Part shown: positions 9,569 to 19,345 of the stretch, in pieces | Numbering within the stretch: the stretch's first letter is position 1 | Layout: each line of letters begins with the position of its first letter | Assembly (NCBI GenBank): GCA_951394405.1 | Contig: OX596337.1 | Span: 4,526,001-4,590,000 of the forward strand | Reading direction: 5' to 3' | DNA length: 64,000 bases | DNA from: Coprinellus micaceus | Taxonomy: Eukaryota; Basidiomycota; Agaricomycetes; Agaricales; Psathyrellaceae | Made by a program: the position numbers and the translations under genes | Notes under the pieces: generated by a model | Seen by the model: only the letters and a program-made list of their open reading frames with translations | What the model was told of the DNA's origin: nothing | Database searches by the model: none

Positions 9569-12500
9569 ATGTCCCCTCCATCGAAGTTCAGCGATGAGGA
9601 ACTCGCCCTGATGAAGGAATTCTTACCTCAGTATGAAGCCTGCAGACCGAAGCGAAAATACGGCGAGCTATGGATGAGTATCTTCGCTGCATACGAGGCC
9701 AAGTTCACACCGTTCCAAAAGCAATACCCTGGAAAGAAGAGTGTGATGGACTTGACACCGGCTGAGCAGACGGTGTTTTCCGACTTGCTCAGTAAGCTCC
9801 ACAGTGTAAGCGCCCACAATTGATGGAGGTAGTTGGATGCTCACCAAGCCTATCAGAGGATCAAAGAGTGGTTTCGCTGGCAATTCAACCCTCACAGTTG
9901 CTCCTTTGGCAATAGTGTCTCGAATAAAGACTTGAAGAAAATCTACAGCGATCATGGTCACTCCAGCAAGCCGTACGAAACCTTTGCGAAACTCTATCCC
10001 GAGCAGGTCGACGCCTTGGTCACATCGACTTGCCTTGCGCAGAACATCACTGGGCGGGGTAAGCTCGGCGTTTGGCATGCGGCTTGCGCTTCTCTCTGGG
10101 CATCAGCGACCGATGAGCAACGAACTGCTGTCTTCGAGGAGATCAGCCGCAGTGCAGAGGCCGAGGATGATAGTGGTGATGACGAGGACTCTGTGGAGAG
10201 CACTGAGAAGTAAGATTTTATTCGTCCTGTTTGAGGACGCGTGTGTTACGACCTCGATGAGGGAGTTTGCGTTGTCCATCACTGGTCGTTAACCTTAGGC
10301 TGTCTGTCTGTCTGTCTGTCTTGCAGTCGCACGTCTATTGGACAATAGCACGTCGTACTGGTATCTAGCTTGCACGTTCTCCTAGACACGTCAGGGGCTA
10401 TCGGATACTATAGGCACTTACTAGTTGGGCGATCTTCTAGTCAAGTCCGACTCGTCACATGGCGGTTTACTGTATCGGCGACAGTAGAGTGTGGAAGGGT
10501 CCAGGTGTGGTGTTCACCGTTCGTTCATGGGGCGTAATAGAGTCTTGTGGAGTGGCGTGTGTACAGTAAGGTCCCGGATGAGTTACTGGAGCTTGAGGAG
10601 GAAGTGCGGAAGAGTGGAGTGGGCGAAAGGGGACTAAGATTAAAGTATAACAAGCTAAGCTACATGGGTCGTACTACGGGGTATTTATACCTAATTGGTG
10701 TGAGTCACAAGGTAGCTGTGTATAACGAATAGTGAGGTAATAGTGGGGTGAGTGGAGTAAATAGTGGAGCGCATGGAGTAAATAGTGGAGCATGTGGAGT
10801 ATGGGTCAAGGGTAGCTGCGGAGTCATGGAGCGTATACTCCACATGAGTCAGGGGTAGCTGCGGGGTAGCTGCGGAGTCCTACGTCACTATGAGTCATAA
10901 AAAAGAGAAAAATAAATAAACTAGTGGCGGTGCATAGGTAGGAGGGGAACTGTGAAGCGAAGCGTAACAGCGTGTACTGACGAGTAAACAGGTTCCAAGC
11001 TTGCCTCCCATCCATCCTCCAGGCTGTTCTTGAGCCCCTCATCTTCAAGGCGAAAGTGATGGCTTTTGTGACGGTCGTCGGGCCGGCGGCATCAGCTGGT
11101 GGGCGAATTGTTGCGAACTCGTACGTGATGTTGCAGTTTCTTCTGCTTCCTATTCCAACCCACACCTAGATTCCAGTTCAATGAAGGCGAGCAGACTCCC
11201 CACTTTGCCAATACATGGACACAAGGGTATCAGCAGTTTGCTGAGAGCCTCTGTCAGTTTGCGGGAACTCACCTATTCCGTAAGTCGCACCGATTCCCAT
11301 TCTGCTATTTCCTATTGGCTAACAATCGATCTGTGCAGCGGAGGACACCGACCCCAAGAAGGGCAGCTCAGAGGAGAAGGACGACACCAACCCCAAGAAG
11401 GGCAGCCCAGAGGAGAAGGATGACACAGAGCAGCCTGAAGGGGAGAATCCAAATGAGGAGCCGTCTGGTGACTCTTCCACAAGCAGATCAGGTGAGGGTT
11501 CTCTCGATCATCCCACCTGCACGTCGAACTGAATGTGAGTAGGTGCCCCTCCACCTCATCCCCCCTCAGGAACTCAAGGTGAGTGCTGAACTGTTTTCCA
11601 TTGTCTGATATTGACAACAAATCTGGTGAAGTCCTTTCCACCCAACCCGGCTTGCCGACCATCCCCAACCCCAATGTGATCAGCGCTACCCCTCCTGCTT
11701 CCATCTTGGTGCCTTCTTCAACTCACATGTCCGTGCCTGCACCCCTCAACACATTGAACAACGGCAACAAGACATTGCCGACAACTTCTTTGACCACGGG
11801 GCAAGTTCCAAAGAGTCAAGGCACACCTCCTTCCATTCATTCACCGGCGACCCAGTTCGACGAAGAGGGCCGCCCTATTGGCCCTGCTCTGTATCATACC
11901 CGGGAGAACGCCAGTCCAATGGTTCCATGTGAGTTATTTGACGTCTTCAAACAAGCAAATGAATAATGTTTGGTATAGATCCGCAGCATCAAACCTGGAT
12001 GAACGCTCTTCAGGGGAACAAAAACAAAGTCGACCTTTCCAGTTACATGAATTCAGCTACCGAACCCCCTCTCTGGGCCGATCTCGACATATTTCGGAAA
12101 GTCGCCATGGGTGAAGGGCTCTACGGGATCAATCAGGACTTGGACGGTGACGACGATTCTTTCAACTTCAACTTCAACTTCAACTTCAATAATTCCAGTG
12201 CCTCCACCCGCTTGAACGACCTCCTGTCATCGCACCACTTCAACAGTCAAGAGGGTCCAAAGAATGACACACCCTCAACAGGCGCTGATCACAACGTCCC
12301 TGACAAGCAGTCTCCCTCCCATCCTGGTGCAGAAGTGTCCTCCACGTCTTCTACTTCTGCCGCCCCCACTTCTGCCGCCCCCGCACTTCCAAATGTTACG
12401 TCCACCGGTGGTCAGGTGGCACCCCCACCGCAAGCTCGCACCTTCCTGAAGACCGCCCCACCTGCCTTCCTGAAGACCGCCCCACCTGCCTTCCTGAGCC

Positions 12501-13865
12501 AGAGCGCGCCACCCGCCTTCCCGAACCAGAATTCCCAGCAGACTGCTCCGCCCTCCTTCCTGAGCCAAAGCACGCCGCCGACCTTCCTGAATCAGACCTT
12601 CCCGAATCAGATTGCCCCGCCCATCTTCCCGAATCAGACTACCCCACCCATCTTCCCGAATCAGATCACCCTGTCCGTCCTGCCTGCCCTCATACATTCC
12701 CTCAATCTGATCCCTCCCCCTCCACCTGCTCAACAAGTAGCCCCGGGACAATTTGAATGTCATGAGGATAAGGGGGAAGGGCCCGAAGGGGAGAAGCGTG
12801 GTGAAGACCATGGTGGAGAGAGCGAGGACAAGGAGGAAGGCGAGAAGGGGAAAGGTGAGAAGGCGGAAGGCGAGAAGGCAGAAGGCCAGAAGGCAGAAGG
12901 CGAGAAGGCGGAAGGTGACAAGGGTGGAGAGAGCAAGGACAAGGGGGAAGGTGAGAAGGGAGAAGGGGAGAACCCACCTCCACCTCAAGATCACCAGGAG
13001 AAGGGGGCTTCCAGTGCCCAAAGCACTGTCGACCCAACCAGTCGCTGATCATCAAGGACCAAGATCAAGTCTATGCAGAGCGACCAGGCAAATCACATCA
13101 GAACCAACCCTCCACCCCCACCACCCATCGACTTCACTTTGCTCAATGTGAAAGCTCCGGCATGGGCAGCTGTGGCATTGCAAGACCTGGCGTCGGTGGG
13201 GCTGGGGGACAAATGGGCTAAAGCTGTCATGACGTGGGTTGAATTGGAGAAGGCGATGGGATATGGGAGAGTAAACAGGGTAAGTCAAATATACTCCCAT
13301 TCCTAAGCCGACAACTCACAGTGTTTCTAGGGCTCTCCACCTGTCGATAAGCGCCCTGAAGAGTGGGCAAAGTTTACGAGCAAGTCACAGAAGGGCGTCA
13401 GGCAATACGACAAGCCTCCCTTCATCGATAACCCAACAGAGTTCGGAGCAGTCCTCACAAAGTGGTGGGTGGCACTGCAACCCTCCTTCCACATATCATC
13501 CAAGGCCACGCTCCTACCAGTGTACTCATTGACTGACTCGGTTGGGGATGTATGGACAAGTGCGCGTAAGTCCAGTCCGACTGGGTTGGTGTCGTTGATG
13601 ACGATGCTGGCGTGGTGGGGTCATGGTGCTCACGCTGCACCTGAGTGGGTCGGCGACTCTACGATGCCATGGAAGGCTATCGTTATTGATGTCACACACT
13701 GTCTCACTGAGATGCTCAAGACTCTGCCGGCTGGTAAGCGATGCCGCAAAGAGGGTACTGAGGCCTCAGCCGAACCTCAAAATAAAAGGCTGTAAGTCCC
13801 TCTACTCTGTCCTTGATGGTTCTATCGTGAGCTCATCCACCTCCTCGTTTAGCAAGCACAGGTGA
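9569..13865 (+). CDS. Uncharacterised Agaricomycete-type protein, paralogue 2 (about 1010 aa)
   Basis: Eleven exons (9569-9791, 9849-10209, 10992-11120, 11170-11279, 11339-11491, 11543-11578, 11632-11928, 11979-13027, 13079-13279, 13331-13791, 13853-13865) sum to 1011 codons. The order matches the gene at 785: a Trp-rich start, a conserved core (VVGPAASAGGRIVANS), a disordered middle and a C-terminal module (TKWWVALQPSF, LMTMLAWWG). The middle holds FNFNFNFN, APPAFL-type Pro/Phe repeats and a charged GEKAEGEKAEG run (about 12770-12970). Two points are uncertain. The second intron is very long (10210-10991). The intron at 13028-13078, which removes an in-frame TGA at 13046, has a weak GTCGAC donor. 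Function is unknown. Confidence 0.65.
10300..10322. repeat. (GTCT)n microsatellite
   Basis: Five perfect TGTC/GTCT units lie inside the long second intron of paralogue 2. Confidence 0.85.
10735..10885 (+). repeat. Short direct repeats in long intron
   Basis: GGAGTAAATAGTGGAGC occurs twice and GGGTAGCTGCGG three times, all on the plus strand, inside the candidate 782-nt intron of paralogue 2. This is another same-strand short-motif cluster. Confidence 0.65.
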
Positions 13866-14029
13866 TTGGGGAGTGAGACATCCTTCATACCCTTTTTTTG
13901 CCTTGTCTTGAACATTCATAGCTACACGACCCCATATATCTGACCATGTGTACGTGTACATCGACGCGTTAATGTTTATCTTGTGAGTCAAAACTCCGAG
14001 CCTATCGACGACTTGCACCATCTGGGGTT

Positions 14030-15745
14030 TGGGAATGGTCTGGTGTATTTGGTGTCTGTGAGAAATGTCCTGGAGAAGCCGACCAGTGCTAATCAACGCG
14101 GATTCATTTCGGTGTAAGTGGTGTTCAAGAGCCTGGTGTAAGTGGTGTCCCTGACAGAAGGCGTGAGTTATGGCGTGAGTTATTGGAAAGTCACTTGGTG
14201 TATGTGGTGCAGTCAAGTCTAATTATTGGACAACATGTTCCCTATGTTTGTCACTGCCATGAATAGAGTCCAGCTTCATGCATTAATGAACCAGTGCTTC
14301 GTTGGCTTTGACGACCGATGAGCGTGGTGCAGGTAGTCGGAGAGAGAAACAACAGTCTGCCAGCGCCCAATTAAGCGCCCAGATGTTCAAATCAGACACT
14401 GGTGATCAGGCTGAATGTGCGGCAATGGGATGGGTCCAGCGCCCACACCAAGGAGAATAGGAAATAGAGGTGCATCATGTACGTCTACATTCCTCCAGAA
14501 GCTACTACTTGACATCGAACGGCGATGTCCAATTGGTGCAAGGTGCAAGTGGTGTGCCCGAAAGTCGAAAGCGAAATTGGGCAAATAAAGCCCAGTTTAA
14601 TTTCATGATGTTGGGTATGATGGTCGAAGAAGGCTTTAGAGATTATGGCGTCCTCATTTTAGACATCATGGTCAGATATTACACGAAGGTGGGGACACAA
14701 TAGTGAAGTCACATTGGGAGCAAGCGATAATGGATAACCCAAAAATAAATAAAAAATAAAAAATTGGTCACGACCAGTGTGACGAGTCCACTGCTGGGGC
14801 TGTGCTGAATTCCATGCACAGGTCGTCAAGAGGAGGCTTCGAGGTGTATGTGGTGCCAGTGATAAATCACCCAAACCACCTGGAGAGGGACAGTGGTGTA
14901 CAAGGTGCGTCATGGCCCTTTTAAAACTGTCGACAGCGGAGTGAGGGGCAGAAGGACAGAAGGTGTTTGTGGTGTTGGGGGTGCCCAGGGACTTACTGGT
15001 GTATGAGGTGCAGCTCGTGCGATTCGGTTGTTTTGTGAAGCTGTCAACAGCCAAATTTAGGAGAAGGGGTCGAGGTGCATGTGGTGTCGGGTGTGTCCAG
15101 GGCCTGAGTAAGGGGGTGGTGGTGCAAGAGGTGCGGCATGTGCAATGAAGCCGCTGTTTGAACCGGTCAACAGCCTGTCGTGAACAGAAGGATCGAGGTG
15201 TATGTGGTGTCCAGTATACCCAGAGCTCGGAGACCGCTTGTGGTGTGCGAGGTGCAACACGTGCAATGGCCCCACTTTTGGGAGCTGTCGACAGGGTGAT
15301 CGGCGACCAGGAGTTCGAGGTGCATGTGGTGTCTGGTGTACCTAGGACTCGTGAACGGAGGGATTGAGGTGTATGTGGTGTTGGGTGTACCCAGAGCTCG
15401 GAGACCACTTGTGGTGTGCGAGGTGCAGCACATGCAACGGCCCTGCTTTTGGGAGCCGTCGACATGATCAGCGACCAGGAGTTTGAGGTGCATGTGGTGT
15501 CCAGTGTACCTAGGACTCGTGAATGGAGGGATCGAGGTGTATGTGGTGTCAGGTGTACCCAGAGCTTGGAGACCGTTTGTGGTGTGCGAGGTGTATGTGC
15601 TGCCTCACATGACAGAGATGCAGCGATGAGGAAGAGGTGCATGAGGTGCGGCTAGAGATCGGGGTGTATCTGGTGTTGCATCACTCAAAGCGGAAGGAGA
15701 AAATATGGGCGACCCTGGCGCTTCACGAGGTGTATCAGGTGTATT
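14030..15745 (+). repeat. GGTGYAWGTGGTG motif cluster with about 170-bp tandem repeats
   Basis: The motif GGTGTATGTGGTG, with small variants, recurs on the plus strand from about 14040 to 15740. Its densest part is a tandem repeat of about 170 bp whose units begin at 15197, 15368 and 15536 (periods 171 and 168). Each unit also carries TACCCAGAGCT and a GTCGAC segment. Shorter degenerate units precede it from about 14830. The minus strand stays open across the repeat for 327 codons (15642-14659), which may simply reflect a repeat length divisible by three. Confidence 0.8.
14371..14380 (+). promoter_or_regulatory. Solo TTAAGCGCCC box
   Basis: This is an exact copy of the decamer that recurs upstream of lectin genes and gene X. 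No gene start follows it within 300 bp. Confidence 0.3.
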
Positions 15746-15867
15746 CTATCAGGGCTAGAGGACCCCTGTGGAGCCCTTATATGGGAGGGACAACAATCAT
15801 TGTCAATCTTGCACCACACTACAGACAACAATCATTGTGGATTGATGCATCACTCCAGCCAGCTCAG

Positions 15868-16375
15868 GTGGCAGGTCTGCCTCGTGAGCTTGAATTGCAC
15901 CTCAATGAAGGCCTCTCCAAAAAGAGTCTTTATATCTGCGTCTCATGATGAGATCTCGCCTTTGCCACCCCAGATGCCTGGAACACAGCCAGAACTGCCA
16001 ACGGTGTGGCATCAGCCTAACTACTGGAGCTTGTATGTAGGTAGATGTAGGGTAGCTGTACTGAACAAGAAGAAGGTATGGAATGGAAACACAATATGAA
16101 TGGTATGCATACAGAGGAGGGCAGGAGAACCTAAATTGTATATTTGAGAGAGGAAGAAGAAGAAACACGAAAAACTGTCCTGCCTGCCTAAATAGATGGC
16201 CGCATGTGTAGGTAGGAGAGAAAGGGGTCTGGCATGGTGAAAGGAAATGCATAGATGTGGTGGGAAAGAAAGCGAAGGCGAAAGGTGGGTGCAGATGAGA
16301 GGACACGATAGATAAGATAACGGGCAAAGAGAAACATGGATCATTTGTACAAATCCGTCATCCAGCAATTAATCT
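15868..16375 (-). repeat. Dispersed repeat, copy 1 (inverted relative to 39418-39913)
   Basis: The minus strand aligns over about 500 bp with the plus strand at 39418-39913. Shared stretches include the TATCTTATCTATCGTGTCC core and the GAGGTGCAATTC end. An open frame (16368-16021) is conserved in both copies but reads as a low-complexity pyrimidine-rich product, so I treat the unit as noncoding. Confidence 0.7.
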
Positions 16376-16417
16376 ACCTGGGTGGTGGCTGTGGTGACTT
16401 ACATAAGTACAGTCAAT

Positions 16418-17415
16418 GGGGGTGTCCAATTCCCTATATGGCCGACGCGCGTGACAAAGGCGTCACACGCGTGTCACAGCCCAACAGGTGAAACCAAGAG
16501 GGTTTTGCCCAACTGCAGGCTCTACATGGCAGATTCCACTGGAATAAAATGTGTAATAGATGTGTACATAGTATGTTAGTATCTTGGCGAAATTTAACCT
16601 GTTTAAGTAAGGTATGGGGCGAGATATTTGGCAATTCACCTCATGTCACTGCCAATTTGGCAGGGGAAACTTGTAAAGAATAGAACTCAACAACGACTGC
16701 ACATACTGGGATGATTTATAGACCGATTTTGTAGATAAGGGGGATTCTAACAGAACTCCACGATTCGATTTTTCGTAGGCTTCTTCTCTCCTGAGATACC
16801 TCCCTTGACTGGGTAGTATTTGACACTTATAGGCCTTTAATCAAAAATCCAATCATGGAGTTCTATAGCCAAAGGACACCGGCGATGAAAGTCTCTACAA
16901 ACCCTGCTCGTCTGAGCAGATCGTCCTGAGTTCTATTCTTTACAAGAATGTCTAGTTGACCCTTGCGATACTCAAATTTGCGTTACACCGAAGGATATAA
17001 ATCTCACCAACCTAAGGTATAAATATAGAGTAGAATATTAGCTTCATGAGGGTGCCTTTTATATGGCTCCAAGTGGACTCAGTGGAGAGCTATGGGGCAG
17101 AAGGTGCCAGGTGCTCATGATCAACGCGACTGGGTTCATGGCCAAAAACGGAAATAGGGCAGTGACATGGGCGCCTCAGAGCCCTTTGGTCCTCTAGTTG
17201 GCAGAACACATATATTGGCGCAGCGAAATGAGTTACATTACCTGCCTATATACATATAAAATCGATATCTACCCTCCCAATATTTATATTTAGGGGACAA
17301 GAGACGGAATGGCGCGAAAGGTGCTTCGATAAGTCCCTGTTTCGAGTTTTCGCGTGACACCGTGACGCACTGTGACACGGGCCAGCCGCGTGACCAACGG
17401 AGATTGGACACCCCC
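16418..17415. mobile_element. Non-autonomous DNA transposon with 9-bp target duplication
   Basis: The element starts GGGGGTGTCCAAT at 16418. It ends with the exact reverse complement of that 13-mer at 17415. Both subterminal regions are rich in GTGACA/CGTCAC motifs. It is flanked by a perfect 9-bp direct repeat, ACAGTCAAT, at 16409-16417 and 17416-17424. At 998 bp it has no transposase-like ORF. A 9-bp duplication suits the Mutator-like (MULE) superfamily; KDZ-type elements (8-9 bp) are the alternative. Confidence 0.85.
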
Positions 17416-17424
17416 ACAGTCAAT

Positions 17425-18360
17425 CACCACATGACGTGACAGGGCCCCACAACGTGACAGCCGCAACCGAATCTTATCTCTCTCTGCCGCATCGTAAGGT
17501 AACTTATCCAAACCTTCTGTATAACATAGATATACACACTGTTCATGATGTACTGTACCTTTGGATATATCCAGAGAGTGAAAAAGAGGGTGAAATTGGC
17601 TATCTCTGTTGATTGTGGGTAGTTTTCCGCATTTTTTGAAATTTCCGACAGCCCTCCCCACCCATACAGGCTCTCTGCTGTGTTAAAAGTGACCATACAA
17701 ACTCCTTGTGGACTTGGGGTCATGTCACCTTCACATTTGTAAGCCCAACTCATGATATCCTTAGAGAAATGCCTTGTCTTCATCTCTTTCACTATCCAAA
17801 GATCTGGTATTGGGATCTTTTGCATGATCATTGATTACTGGTGCCAAAAACTATAGAAGGGGCAACAGGTGCATGTAAACCTTTTCTCCAGCTCCCTCAG
17901 GACACGCCAGTCCAAGAATCACGATAACAGGAGCATGTCACCTCCCGCAATCTGACAGGGTCTCCCCTTGGTCATGCTTGGGCTCTGACCAGGGACTTAG
18001 GTGCCTGCTACAGTGTGGGTAGGGTCAAAGACATTGAATAAATAGCATTTTGGGACTTAAATAACTTATATTTCATCAACTCAGGTGGTATTGAGGCAGG
18101 GCTCTGCGCTGGGGTGCAGGATGAGGGCTCTGTCACGTTTAGTGATCTGAGGCCAAAATACTCCCGCGCGCTTGCTCGCACCGTTATGGGCGCATTTTTG
18201 GTGCGACAATCACAAGAATTTATGTCTACACAGAGAAGAAGTGGGCGAGTAGATATGTGAAAAGAACATGCAAAACGGTGCAGTGGTTGTAGAGAAAATC
18301 CGTGCCCATCATTTTCTGTCACGTCGAGCGGTGATTGACCGGAAATCATAACGCAGCATC
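17425..18360. other. Intergenic region between transposon and block A
   Basis: No coding feature could be supported. Short ORFs on both strands lack splice-compatible structure. Confidence 0.3.
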
Positions 18361-18380
18361 CTCAAAACCACGGGGCTGGA

Positions 18381-19160
18381 TCAAAAAAAAAAAAAGACAA
18401 TTCCATTCATAAGTACATAAGGCGAGAAATGTCCTTCCGACCCCATCGGAGGTCCCACTTTTCCCTGCCCTGCCAATCCGCCTACGATAAAAATTCGTGT
18501 AAACGCAGAGTGAACGTTTTAATCAGCGTTGAACTTTCCGATATATCGAATGAGGGGCTTACCAAGAGGCCACTGTACGTTCAAGTGGAAATGTGTGTGC
18601 GAATGCCTCGTCATGTTGCCCCCCGCAACAGCAAGATTGAGATTCTCCCCCCTGAATGAGTGGGCGCCGGAGAACATATTCAACGCTTGGTTCCCTGGTG
18701 CTGCAGTGGGTGTAGCCTCGTGTGAATGAGACAGTTGCGGAGGCCTGACGGTATCCTCAACGGCTGTTTGAGGTGCGGGGGAAGACTGATGGCGTTCATC
18801 TGAGAGGAGGCTGAAGGACGGTGCCTCTTGCCTCGATTCTGATACTGCCGAAGTGGGCGAAGTTCTTTCCCCTGGATGACTGGGGGGCGCTTCAGGTTGG
18901 GGTTCGTTTGCAGGGTCGCCAGTGGAACGACTAGAACCTTTGTGTGGCGTGTGGTCAGCAATCCCACACCTCACAACACAAACGACAAGGCATTCGAATT
19001 AAGACCACACACCTGCCCTGAGACCGCCCAAAAACCGACGAAATCTCTTCTTCTTTTTCTCCTCCCCGTTCCTCTCCTCTCCTACGGCTTCGTCTGTAGG
19101 CTCAGCCGCTCCAGGTCGTCTCCTGAGTGCCGTCGCCGCTCGCCTGAAAGCCGGTTTCAT
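18381..19160 (-). CDS. Gene X copy A: small repeated-family protein (about 207 aa)
   Basis: Three exons (19160-19013, 18937-18563, 18481-18381) total 208 codons, with phase-1 introns at the same places as in the copies at 38513 and 43991. The N-terminus MKPAFRRAATALRRRP is basic and ends in a KKKKRF cluster. A Pro/Ser linker follows. The conserved block AHSFRGENLNLAVAGGNMTR, then HSHTHFHLN, resembles N-terminal stretches I recall from fungal NACHT/STAND proteins, but no NTPase follows. The C-terminus is YVLMNGIVFFFF. It is encoded by a 13-T run whose last T begins the TGA stop. A TTAAGCGCCC box lies about 175 bp upstream. Function is unknown. Confidence 0.65.
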
Positions 19161-19254
19161 GCTTGTTGGGTGTGTGAGTGGGGTGAGGCAGGTCAGCTAT
19201 GCATGCGAGGATGGCCTCGTTGTCGTGTCTAGTGTTGAGGATGGGAGGGAGGAG

Positions 19255-19345
19255 ACCTGGTGCCATGCGTTGCACACCATCTCCACAGCACTTTGCACGT
19301 GCTGGCCCCGGGTGACTTCAGGCACTGAGGCAGGCGGGCGCTTAA
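19255..19345 (-). promoter_or_regulatory. TTAAGCGCCC/CACGTG promoter module of gene X copy A
   Basis: Read on the minus strand: the TTAAGCGCCC box (19345-19336), then a CACGTG E-box and GTGCTGTGGAGATGGTGTGC. It lies about 175 bp before the ATG, as in copies B and C. Confidence 0.55.

Noticed and set aside
9806..9832. 27-nt intron in paralogue 2
   Set aside because: Too short for fungal introns; a donor at 9792 and acceptor at 9848 give a normal 57-nt intron in the correct frame.
15197..15610. CRISPR-like array
   Set aside because: The unit is about 170 bp with no short repeat/unique spacer alternation, and the genome is eukaryotic.
16021..16368. 115-codon minus-strand frame, also present at 39424-39768
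   Set aside because: It is conserved only because the whole 500-bp repeat is duplicated; the product is low-complexity Ser/Leu/Phe from pyrimidine-rich DNA.
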